Assembly (NCBI GenBank): GCA_000708835.1 | Contig: DF236951.1 | Coordinates: 434,101-498,100, forward strand | Origin: Klebsormidium nitens | Lineage: Eukaryota > Streptophyta > Klebsormidiophyceae > Klebsormidiales > Klebsormidiaceae | DNA: 64,000 nucleotides | Reading direction: 5' to 3' | In this document: positions 35,501-44,427 of the stretch, piece by piece | Position numbering within the stretch: the first letter of the stretch is position 1 | Layout: the number at the start of each line of letters is the position of its first letter | Position numbers and translations under genes: made by a program | Notes under the pieces: generated by a model | The model's input: the letters and a program-made list of their open reading frames with translations, nothing else | The model's database searches: none | What the model was told of the DNA's origin: nothing

Positions 35501-38462
35501 CGAGCATGCCAAGTGGCGTATGCGGCAGTCATCAAGCTACTGGCGCCGCTGAGGATACGTCGGAACGCTTCAGGGTTGACGACGAAACTTTCAAAAGCTT
35601 TCAACCAGCAGGTAATCTTACAAAGCTGGAAACGCGAAGATATGGTCGAAGTTAAGGAAGGTTTGTGACGCCACAAAGTGCCGAAGGGGGGCGGCCTGCC
35701 ACTTTTGAGAAATGCACGAAAGAGAAAGAGATTTGTGGAGGATGATATGCGGCCTTGTGTGCGTTCGCAGAGTCGGAGCCAAAGCGAAATGAGCCGACTT
35801 GAACGCACAGAAGGGGTGATCATTGCTTTGTCAAGCAGGGCAGCGACCTCAAAAGATATGACGAGAGCGCCTCGATTGCAGGTCTTTGGAGCATTCCGCG
35901 AGAAACGGGGCAAGCAGCACCTTGATGAAGACCTAGGGATCGAAAGACATTCAAAGAGAAGGTGCATACAAACAGCTCTTTTGCGTCAGAAAGAGTTCGC
36001 TAGTACGTGCGCCTGTGCAGAAACAGACGGGGCAAGTAATCGAAGAAAGAAAACACCTCTATCAAAGAAGCAGTCATCGAGGGCCACTGCAACCCCACGA
36101 CCATAAGGTGTTTCTAGACGTTGAGAGTAACAATGCATGAACCAATCTCCCTGGATCCATCCAACACACGCTCCGTCCCCCTCTGTAGTATCCCCGCAGT
36201 TTCACGCACCCAACGTCCTTGCAGCGGGAACAGAACGTGAAACACAAAGCATGTAATTTCAAGTGCCTTACACGTATTTTGCAAAAGAAGAGTGACTCAC
36301 CAAGCGCCGCAACGCCTTCAAGTTGGCTGCGTCCATCAGCCCCGGGTGGCTCGAAAACAACAGCGCCAAGTTCAAAGTGAACACCAGCGACCCTCGCGCT
36401 GCTGCCAGCTCAATCAGCAGCCCTGCAGCCATGCGCGCCCCCGGCCCTTGGCTCGCAACGACTTCCATGAGGTAACTGCATACTCGCTCGATCCCCTCTA
36501 GTTGGACGCTTGCGAGTTCCCCAAAGAACGAGAGCGGGGGGAGCGCGGAGAGGATGCCGCACGCGCTCTTGAGCATGCGCGTGCGCAGCTCGCCGCTCTG
36601 TTCCAGCAGGCCGAAGAAGAGCTCCAGCCCGGCCTTGACAGCGATCTGGGAGGACGAGCCAGGGCAAGATTCGTCAGTGATGCTTCTCCTGCTTTCAAAT
36701 CTCGATGTTGTACAGAAGTGTATTATGCTTGGTAAGATGATGCGGATCCCGCCACAGGCCATTTGTAGGATGGACGATAATCCTACATTGAAACAGGACA
36801 GCACAAGTATTCTGGATGTCGTCCCAATCTTGCAACTGCGGTGGATGGGATCTGCGGAACATGAAACTTAATTGTCATCATGAGGATGGAGTAGAAGGTA
36901 TTGAGTGTGGAAGGAGTGACGCAGTATGTACAGCTAGTCAGGCTTCAGATGTGAATGTGAAGCATGTCACGAGAGAATCATGATTGAATGCTCTGAAGTA
37001 CTCAGAGTGCATGCACTTTGTCAGAGCCAGCCAGCAGATTAGTTGAGACTCTCTGAGGGCCTGATCCTGGACACAACTGCAAGATGAGCAAGTTGGAGGT
37101 TTCGCTACAAAAGTCCAAATCAGAATGTAAAGACCTTGATCCAAGCCACTGCCCAGTTTTGACACCCATTACTGTCCAGAAGACGCCGCAACCTACAAAA
37201 ACACTGGCTGCTTATTGTCAACGTACAGCACAGATAGCCGCAGCATCCGAAGAAGTGTCCTCTCAGTCCTAAACACAGTGATGCTTTTCAGGGGATTCTG
37301 AGAAACGGTCAAAGCGTGTTGCGCCATGAAAGGACAGATGTTGCCTTTAGTAAAAGCTGCATTATGACGCTTCAACAAACCTCAGGTTCGCTGAGCACAA
37401 TGGCACTTCAAATGTGCTCTGTTGCATGAAATGCAGCCATACGATCTGGCAGATAACTGTACAATCTTGGGTCACTTCTGGTGTCCTCAAAGAAAGTGTG
37501 TCAACATTCGAGTGCTTTATGACTACTTCTGTCCAGTCAGCTAGATTTCTGAAAAAAATAACATGGGGCTTCACTCAGCGGTCAAAATTGGAACTGGCAG
37601 AAAAGTTCCATTTGTTCATGACTATGTTGAGTTGGGTGAGGGGATCCATACTTCAGATCAAGCATGACCAATTTTCCACCAGAACATTGTGTGAGGAAAG
37701 GATGTGTGCATAGCAGTGGGGTCATATTTTCTATGCTCCCTTGCTTACTCTGGCTATATTAAGCTGCAAAAAAGTCTGCTGCAGCATCTGAACCGCCTAG
37801 GAACCACGTCGAATGTGTGGTGCTCGGAATCTATTAGTTTTGCTTTGACGGCAGGAATAAGATCAGATTTGCATGCGGCGGCCGACACCACGCTAACAAC
37901 CTTAGCTGCTTGATTGCTTCACAAATGAATGATGTCCAAAGGAGGAGTTCCCGCAAGCTGCCAACTCCAGTCGACATACAGAATGCAAGCCGCCAACTCC
38001 AGATGACAAACAGAAACATCCACCATTGGAGGCGGAACTAGAATGTTCACACCAGAATAGGCTTTCAAACTGAGAGAGGTTTGAAATAAGGTTCCGCCAA
38101 GTCACCTCATTGACACACGCCGCTGCCCTTCCCTGCGCAGGTTCGCTCTTCGGCTCCGCTTCCGACGAGCTCCTGTCTGTTATGGCCTGCCTGGGCTGAC
38201 GCCCTGCGCCTAGTTGCGCTTTTGCCTCCTGTGCAAGGCCAGCTCTGAGCAACAGTGCGGCGTCCTTCTCTGCAGCGGCCAGCGTGTCCGCCAGCCAGCG
38301 CTGCCAGACCGAAACCCTAGCTCGCCGCATGGTGGTGACATCTTGCAAGAGCTTGGAAAGCGCCTTGGCGTTGCCTTTCTGGGACGGCAGGTCCGCCTCC
38401 TTTGGCCGGGCCTTCAGTGCGGCCCTGCTCGGTAGGCCGAGCTCCATCAGGGACGGACTCAT
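10796..38462 (-). CDS. giant HECT-type E3 ubiquitin ligase (SPRY, CUB-like, DOC, UBA, HECT; 4303 aa)
   Basis: A HECT E3 accepts ubiquitin from an E2 on its own cysteine before passing it to substrate. I join 29 exons: 38106-38462, 36301-36645, 34454-35389, 33602-33848, 33001-33140, 32140-32393, 31518-31698, 30174-30977, 29642-29776, 28822-29050, 28165-28346, 27677-27834, 26939-27135, 26086-26216, 25536-25653, 24807-25014, 24221-24494, 23399-23909, 22730-23025, 22055-22311, 18871-21481, 17151-18149, 14686-16601, 14156-14344, 13494-13752, 12863-13126, 12077-12344, 11272-11558 and 10796-10954. Every intron is GT-AG and every phase matches; the exons sum to 12912 bases. Length and architecture recall the animal giants HERC1, HERC2 and HECTD4, but none of the Arabidopsis UPL proteins as I know them. 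The start at 38462 is the first ATG of a good helical frame; an in-frame ATG lies 69 bases upstream. Exon coding is very GC-rich with alanine runs. Exact subfamily is uncertain. Confidence 0.88.
12077..15110 (-). other. HECT catalytic domain
   Basis: The domain begins with the lead-in RDRFVVLKMLNRMAKPV near 15060 and runs over five exons. The N-lobe shows FEGEGGTDHGGLFRESL (14290-14344), ALPLFIQCPNGRN and YRFIGTLMGASMRTG. The C-lobe exon 12077-12344 starts AIWFWNVMESLTNEDRVKF and has the catalytic cysteine in SHTCFFTLDLPNYSS (codon 12171-12173), followed by LLYAVHNCKAIDTD. All hallmark residues are present, so the enzyme should be active. Confidence 0.92.
12283..12501 (-). repeat. duplicated 5' end of the catalytic-cysteine exon
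   Basis: The 66 bases 12283-12348 span the 3' splice site and first 62 bases of the HECT C-lobe exon. A copy with three mismatches lies 153 bases upstream in the intron at 12436-12501, including a usable acceptor. Use of the copy would give a frame that diverges after VKFLV and reaches a stop before the catalytic cysteine. Confidence 0.85.
15640..16320 (-). other. second SPRY domain and UBA domain 2 of the HECT E3
   Basis: Exon 14686-16601 (638 codons) has a SPRY domain at about 15870-16320: GLYSIEFEVVGNDQ, VGVAAYGVDV, GDRIGVHFDSDDGTLRFSKN. Directly after comes a UBA domain at about 15640-15780: DPGIEHAARQLAALGY and NDVSAAASWLVNN. A Ser/Ala/Gly-rich linker of about 100 residues follows before the HECT lead-in. 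Confidence 0.8.
17540..18925 (-). other. CUB-like repeats C and D of the HECT E3
   Basis: Repeat C starts with ESQHPYE at the end of the 870-codon exon and continues in exon 17151-18149 with VRILGAQHLRVTFNSRCNT and KKWGYAFTVEA. Repeat D follows at once: ESLHEYTDN, TGLSVHFDGKC, FSDWMNGPC, and AYGYKFVV. They share the skeleton of repeats A and B. After them the exon is helical. Confidence 0.55.
19630..19770 (-). other. UBA-like domain 1 of the HECT E3
   Basis: Within the 870-codon exon 18871-21481 the segment ALDEVNRMADDLCDVGF, followed by a helix and GGNLGEAAQWL, has the three-helix length and the final N/L-x-EAA-x-W-L signature of UBA domains, which bind ubiquitin. The N-terminal two thirds of this exon are helical scaffold. 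Confidence 0.65.
21345..22311 (-). other. DOC/APC10-like galactose-binding domain of the HECT E3
   Basis: Exon 22055-22311 begins VSSNPSSAASLLEPG, continues YWQSSGPEATHWIRLHV and YCPDNVIVRG. The next exon supplies MRVIQINIKSTIGRGIDTRV and HGIRCWG. This is the classic APC10/DOC beta-sandwich order (unit N-terminal strand, PxxVxV loop, and the G-x-DTRVxGxR end). In APC/C the domain helps capture degron substrates; other HECT giants such as HERC2 also have one. Confidence 0.8.
21457..21598 (-). repeat. duplicated 5' end of the 870-codon exon
   Basis: Bases 21457-21512 cover the acceptor and first 25 bases of exon 18871-21481. A diverged 56-base copy sits at 21543-21598, 86 bases further upstream, with its own AG. 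About ten mismatches suggest an older event than the one at 12.4 kb. Confidence 0.7.
22915..23025 (-). other. Cys-rich, probable zinc-binding motif in the HECT E3
   Basis: At the start of exon 22730-23025 a 33-residue segment holds nine cysteines: FYCGQSYTEAGG, CACGACDGVCG and PSEGCPCPAC. Spacing by CxC, CxxC and CxCxxC pairs suggests zinc ligands. Comparable CDGxCGPxxGCxC motifs occur in proteins of algae and protists, as I recall, but I cannot name the family. A helix rich in Ala, Glu and Arg follows. Confidence 0.6.
28822..29776 (-). other. CUB-like repeat B of the HECT E3
   Basis: Two phase-0 exons (29642-29776 and 28822-29050) carry ESRHPYHEYSDTVTKIHNL, LLVSFDTRCQT, GNWPVTPVTI and AMWGWKVVVVAV. 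The order of strands matches repeat A. The cysteine after the DTR motif is shared with repeat C. Confidence 0.5.
30174..30520 (-). other. CUB-like repeat A of the HECT E3
   Basis: The C-terminal part of a 268-codon exon runs from VESPHRY through FVPGADFLLVQFDPRS to GDWGYKAVVTGY. The same skeleton (ES-x-HxY, a strand with L-x-V-x-F-D, and a closing WGYK/R strand) recurs three more times in this protein. It resembles the CUB-like repeats that accompany DOC domains in ZZEF1-type proteins; this match is from memory. Confidence 0.5.
31518..33140 (-). other. first SPRY domain of the HECT E3
   Basis: Three exons (33001-33140, 32140-32393, 31518-31698) assemble a SPRY fold. An acidic lead-in is followed by WVWGLWHTASV, then GKHSWDVRVDQ and RLGVARGGI, and in the last exon GDTIRCHLDMDRGTLRFSKNG. 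The pattern of D-x-x-x-G-T-L-x-F-S-x-N-G is diagnostic of SPRY. Such domains bind peptides, probably substrates here. Confidence 0.8.
32329..32705 (-). repeat. triplicated 5' end of a SPRY exon with its acceptor
   Basis: The first part of SPRY exon 32140-32393 plus its 3' splice site and intron flank (32329-32450) is repeated at about 32481-32604 (offset 152) and partly again at about 32656-32705. The second copy would encode a similar start (VTNISLTARKTRN) and then run out of frame homology to a stop. Confidence 0.82.
33602..38462 (-). other. HECT E3 N-terminal helical region and linker
   Basis: The first exon (119 codons) and the second (115 codons) are rich in Leu, Ala and charged residues and look like alpha-helical repeat scaffold. 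The third (312 codons) mixes acidic and Ser/Pro/Thr-rich linker with helices and a Gly/Lys/Glu-rich low-complexity patch near 34620-34690. The fourth (33602-33848) is helical again. I recognise no named domain here. The intron between the first two exons is about 1.46 kb and seems empty. Confidence 0.6.
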
Positions 38463-39943
38463 GCGCCTAGGATCATTTGACGCGTAATTGAAATTCAGAT
38501 AGTGGCATCCCCTCTGTGCATGAAATGTCAACTTGTCAAAGTGAACAACTGGAAAACAAGCAAGAGTGCTGTGAAGTGCTGACGTTCAATCCACACTTCA
38601 GGTGCAGAGCGCGAGACTTCCTGCTGCTAAAAATGGTGGTTCGCTCAGCTCAGAAGCAGATCAGAATAGTGCTCCCTGCAGGCTGCAAGAGCTCCCAAAG
38701 TGCCATGATTCTAGGCGCTAGAGCCCACATTATGCCCGAGCAGACGCGAGCAGAGAAGTCTTCCGCTCATCAGCCAAACCCCAAACACTTTCTCCAAAAG
38801 CGTCTTATCCACTTTTTGGCAGGAAGCTCAGAAGCCACCGCTTGCAGTGGCGCTTCGTTTGCTGCACAGTTTCTGTACAATATGGTATCGAAGCGCAAGG
38901 ATGTACCACTTGGGATTAAACTTAAAGCTAAGGTACTGGTATGAGGAGAAATTCAATCAGCTGATGTCAATATTACTGGCCAGCGGACGACTTGGAGGAT
39001 TCCATGCCGTGCCAATCTGTGCGCGCGGTTAGTGCATCGACCGTTCAGAATGCACATACGTTCCAATCGTACGGTCTCAAGCTAGGACCCAACTGTATTC
39101 CACATCGAACGTCGAAGCTGCCGTTTCCAACTCCCGTGCAAGCGTGAGCACCAGGCCGAGGCAACTGAACATGTAGCCCTGGGGCAAAGCGTTAGTGCGG
39201 TACTGTACTTCGAAGATGGAGGATACCCCATCTATGGATGCCCCAGATGTCCAGTGTCCTTGTAAGTTGTAAGGAGTCAAGGTACTTTTACTTCCGTATA
39301 AGATTGCTGTAACAGGTATGAGCACATTGAGCTGTGATTAGAGCTGCTGATCACGATCTCGAGCTCAGGATTTTCAGGTGGTGCAAGCCTTGCCTTAAGA
39401 GGACGGTGAAGGGCCACATAATCTACAGCTGTCGGTGGAAAGGTCAGTGAGCTTCTCAAAAGCACCAAATAGAATGCTCTATGGGGCATTGAGTATCTGT
39501 GTGCGGCCTTGACATTGGGACAGGGCTGAGGCAAGCAGATCATTGGAGCTCGACAAGCCTTTACAAGAAAGACCAATACTAACGGGCATGAGCCAAGCCT
39601 TGCAGCCAAAACTCGAAGGGAGAACAGCTCCACTGTGAAAGACACTCGACGTTGGCCGATCACATGGGGCATTTGCCCTCCTCAAGCATAGGCTGGATTG
39701 TATCTTCAAACATGAGAAGTGCTGGTCACGAGCACCGGGTGCTAGCTACGTTATAGTCGAGTACTCATTCACGTCCCAGTGCACTCCCAGCCCATGTGGC
39801 AAATCTGCAGTGAGTACACGCAACATTGCCGGTAAAGTTTCTAGGACGAGCTGAGCGGCCCATTACCAGACGCACCTTGCTATCATAGCAATTGGTAGTG
39901 CTACAGACGTAGTGCTTCAGATTGCTGCACCGGGCCAGTCAAA
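38463..39943. promoter_or_regulatory. divergent intergenic spacer (HECT E3 / cNMP-binding gene)
   Basis: This 1.5 kb between the divergent start codons should hold both promoters and 5' UTRs. It contains several short open frames without motif conservation. I see no clear core-promoter element. Confidence 0.5.
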
Positions 39944-42900
39944 ATGAGTGCGTTCTGGAGAAAGTTCCGGACGGCGGTGCGCTTCCTCAACAAGGCCAAG
40001 GGGCCGGCCGAGAAGAGTGCGGACCAAGCGAGCGAGCGAGAGCTGGTGGCCTGCCAAGTGGCGATCCTGCAAAAGTCGCCGGTGAGCACTCTGGTGCATC
40101 AAAGTGAAAACGTATTCCCGCTTCTCAAGCAGGTCTGTCCAGAGTGTGGGATCTGAGTACCTTCTTACACGGAGTCGAAAGTGTCATTACCACCCAAGCA
40201 TCATCACTCCATCATATGGATTGGCTTTCGCTTGCTTGTCATTGGCGCTGCAGAGCTGTGATACAAAGATTGCAGCCCTGAGCAGCCAGACATGAGCGCA
40301 AGCTGCGGCCGAGCAAACTGGCAACATTTCAAATTGATTGCTGGGGTTGGGCCGTTCTTGAGTTGAGTTGAGCTGATGGACCCTTGACGTTTGCCGGATG
40401 TGATTGCACCGTTAGTTACACTTTTGAGAATTTGCTTTGAACTTCAGGGGCTTGAGTCCAAGCAATTCTGGGGCCAGGTTTTGGGGCCAGGTCTAAGAAT
40501 CAAATGGGCAAAAAACTATATAGACATAAAGCCTCCCCCTCTCACTTTCCGCTAGTGCTTGGCCGTCTTTATGTAAGTCTCCCACTATCAACATCCTTCA
40601 CGGCAGCCCCCATGCCCCAACCAGGAGCTGGCTGACGTCATCCTTCGTGCTGACGTCATCACAGGAGGCAAGGACCGACGAAGACCTGGCAGTGATCGAC
40701 GACATACTGAAGTCGGTCAAGTTCACCGCTGAACTGCCGCTCCGAGTGCGACTTGAGATCTGCAAGAACTGCACGTACAAGCAAGGCGCCGCAGGCCAAG
40801 AGCTCTTCAAACAGGTGCTCTTTTGAAGGATTTTTCTTGTCGGTTCGGATACTCTTTGGCCAGGTCCCCGAAACAATCAGTGGTTAATTTGGAGTCTCGT
40901 CTGGCCAAGAGAATCCAGGTGATCGACAAACCCGGTATACTCCACTGGTTCGGATAATGAGTTGACGCTGCTGACAGCTCCTACTTATTGTCATATGCAC
41001 GCCTGACGAGTTCGATGAGGTTGGACTGTGGTTGACAGGACTTTCGACGTGCACAATCAGTTGGTGCAATCAGTGGCTCGATTAGTATTGTGCTGTAAAG
41101 GGGGACGTGTTCAAAGCCCTATCTGTGACCTCCTGTTTTCACAAGCTAAGCCACAGACGGCTCTGGGCCGAGCGAAGTTTCACTTCGCAGCCTTTGGCAC
41201 TTGTGGACAAATGACGGGCCGCTTTGGCCGTTTGAAACGCTGTCCGGACTAGTCGAACGGAACGCCTTTGGGTTATACGATTACTGGTCTCCTTCACATT
41301 CTTACGTACCACCTAGGACGACTGGCCTCGACGTTCAAACACTCGAAATGTGGGCTCATTAGACCCGCAATTGGGGACCGTTGGTCCTATCTTCGACGGA
41401 CCCGTCATTGGGGACTGTTGGTCCTATCTTTGACAAACCAATTGCTTTGATGTTAGAAGAGCATCTAATCGAAGACATTCGTAGCCGCTCGCCCAAGAAA
41501 GAGAAGAGATGATTATACTCGTTTAGTAATATAGTCTTACCGACTACTCCCTTGCAGGGCGACTCCGGCAAAGAGTTCTTCATCATCCTCTCGGGCATCG
41601 TCACGTGTTCGGCGATCAACACCAGCACGGGCCAGGCCTCCGTGGTCGCCCGGTTGACCATCCACCAGTCTTTCGGCGAGCGGGGGCTCCAATCAAAAAA
41701 CGCCACGCGGCAGGAGACGGTGACCCTCGAGAGCCGCTGCGACTTCCTCGTCATTAGCAGGGACAACTTTGACGTCATCAACCAGCATCTGCAGTCGAAC
41801 GAGAGCCGGAAGAAAGTGGACTTCCTGAGGAATGTGGGCGTGTTCGCGCACTTGCCCCAGTCTAGTTTGCAGATGATCGCCACGGCGATGGCGGCCCGCA
41901 CGTGCCCCAAAGTAAGCTCGCGTCTCTAGTTGTCTTCCATCTGCGCTTCTCTCCCTCTCCGATCTCGAATTCACTTGAGGATCCACAAAACCGTTTCACA
42001 TGATTTCGCGCCTCCGCAATCGAGCCTCCCGATCACTTTGCGGCAAGGGTGAAAGGCAAGTAGGCTGACAAAGCCCCTTCGAGCATTCGGGTGCGGAATT
42101 GGTCAATAGACTCAGCGTTGGATACGGCAATGGGCGATTCAAACTGTAGACACGTACGGCTGGCTCCCCAAAGCGCGCAGTCAAACGGGGTTGAGCACGT
42201 CCTGTTTTAGGGGCTTGCACTGCTCGTCTGTTCTGCAACGGCCTCCTTAAAAGCATGCGTTCGATCGGGGCGATAGAGCGGTCACTGTTTCCTTCTTTCT
42301 TTTTCCTTTTCGTCATAAAGGCCACCAAAGAATACACGAGCAGTGCAGCAGTGCATTAACCTTTGACTGGACTTCATTTCTTAAGTGACCCAGGCTCTGA
42401 CAGAACCCCATCCCGTGCCCAGAACTCCGTCATCAAGCGCCAGGGCGGCGACAGCACCGAGATCTATTTCCTTGTCACGGGCACGTGCCGCGTCATCCGT
42501 GACGTCACCTTCTCGTCCCGTGAGTCCATCCAACTCTCCAGCCTGTCCCTCGTCCGCGACGCGATCGACAGCGCGTCGGACGCGGCCGCGGGGCGCCGGC
42601 GGCCGGGCGATGCGGCAGCGCCCGACACGATCTTGGGGCTGCCGCTCGCGCCCACTTCCGCCGCGGGAACTTTCGCTCTACCGGCGTCGCTGGCCGTTCC
42701 GCTGACCAGGACGGAAGGGCAAAGGAGCTCCGCGGAAGCGGCAGGTTCTGAGGACGGGCAAGAGGAGAGCGGAACCCCATCGACCGCACGAGAAGCTGAA
42801 GCGGAAGAAGATGATAAGGAGGGGGCTCTTATTGGCGTGGATAAGCGAGCGGACGATCCCATAAGCGCGGAGACAGTGGAAAGTCGCAAAAGCCGCGTCT

Positions 42901-44427
42901 CGTTTCAACTGCCTTCGAGCACCCCTCCCGAGCGGGGGCGGTCCGGGACCTCCAGCCAGAGCCGGCGGAAATCGTCCGATCCGGTTGGGCGGACCCCGGA
43001 TTCCGCTCCGAGTACTAGCGGCCGCGAGCGGACCGACTTTCCTGCGCGCGCTTATGCGGGGGCGGGGGAGAACGTATCCCCGAAGCGCACGAGCAGCGGT
43101 CCCCCGTCGTTCCGGGCTCCGCCCGAGCCGTTCTTTCCGGCCGGAATCAACCCCAGCCACGGCGAGCGGATCTACCCTTGGGAGCGGTCGCAAAAGTGGC
43201 CCAAAACGACCCCGCGCTCGCGTTCTGCGTCGCCGCCGCACGTGACCGAGAGCCCGCGCGCGCGGCGCGCGCGCGCGAGCGCGGACCCGTACTCGAGCAA
43301 GCGCCTGACGGTGACGCAGATGCTGCGCGCGATGCCGAAGCGGAAGGAGAAGTCGCGGCGGCTGTTTCTAGAACTGGGTCAGTTGAACCCGCCCGCGTAT
43401 TTCGGCGAAGCAGGCTTGCTGCGGAACGAGGCGCGGTGGACGACTATTGTGGCGGCGACAAATGTAGAGGTGCGGGTCGCAGGAACGATATTTTGATTGG
43501 ATTTTTGAAGTTTGGGGACTTGGAAAACGGAAAACTCAGGAAGCGTTCCAAATGCCCTCCGGGTCTGATATTAGCAAGTCAAGATGGTTGTGTTTTCTTC
43601 CTGTGAGTTTCGAAGCTGCTCTCCGCTATTTACAGACGCTCTATATGATTGTCAAGTGTCAAGTGTCGATCGCGCAACCGTATCATAGACAAAGGCCAAG
43701 CCTTTGTTTTGCGACTGGTTGAACTTGAGACCCTGAGGTTTCGAACTCCAAATTTGTCCGCAAGCGTACGGAATCTGCAGATGGCACGGATGTTAATCTT
43801 TGCGTTCTCAAAAGGCGCCTGAAACACGGTTCAACTTTTCTTTCCGCAGCTTTACGTTATGAACAAGCTCGACTTCCAAGTGCGCGTCGGGCGGGATATC
43901 ATCAAGCAGATGGAGCAGCGGATTCCGGAGTATCCGGTGAGAAGCAGCCTCCGTTGAAGCAGATCTCAAACGGAATCGTCACGGGAATACTCGAAGCAAG
44001 ATACATAGACATCATGACCATAGCAACTGAAGGTTGAGGAACTTTTCGGGAGCAAGCAGAGACGAGAAACGACGTGGCTTCATTGCGTCGATTGCTTTAG
44101 CAGGGTCCTCTTTTCAAGCATTCGACATAGAAACTCGATTCTGAGATCTCATTTCCGTTGCCGCAGACCGACGACGCAATCCGGAAGCAGTTTTTGCGGA
44201 ACGTGCTGTGGTCCAACTACAAGGCCGCCCTCGTCTCCGAAGTGACCGCCCACCGGAGCGGAAACGGGAAGCCGACGTCAGCTGTTCCGCTCCCGAGCGC
44301 CAACTTCCGTCAGCCGGACGGTCAGACCGTGCGGTTGCCGCGGCTGCTGGAGCGGAAAACAAATGCGTCCGCGCCAAATGTTAAGCTCCTGAAAGGAGCC
44401 GTTATGCCGATACCCACGTTAGATTGA
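39944..44427 (+). CDS. cyclic nucleotide-binding domain protein, CNBD2-like (678 aa)
   Basis: Six phase-0 exons (39944-40081, 40665-40814, 41558-41911, 42423-43469, 43850-43936, 44167-44427) join to 678 codons plus TGA 44425-44427. An N-terminal helix (MSAFWRKFRTAVRFLNK) precedes a helical lead-in, TDEDLAVIDDILKSVKF. The first cNMP-binding domain shows GKEFFIILSGIVTC and the phosphate-cassette-like FGERGLQSKNATRQETV, then CDFLVISRDNF. A second domain starts DFLRNVGVFAHLP, then SVIKRQGGDSTEIYFLVTG, and resumes after a long insertion with PPAYFGEAGLLRNEARWTTIV. The C-terminus reads IRKQFLRNVLWSNYKAALV, as in CNBD2-like proteins, which in animals act in sperm. Both cassettes lack the full FGE-x-AL-x-x-x-x-RAAT form, so nucleotide binding is not assured. 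It probably relates to motile cells; this is inference. Confidence 0.85.
41364..41437 (+). repeat. 37-base tandem repeat in a cNMP-binding gene intron
   Basis: Two adjacent copies (41364-41400 and 41401-41437) share ttggtcctatctt and attgggga with a few mismatches. They lie just upstream of the exon that encodes the first cNMP-binding domain. Confidence 0.75.
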
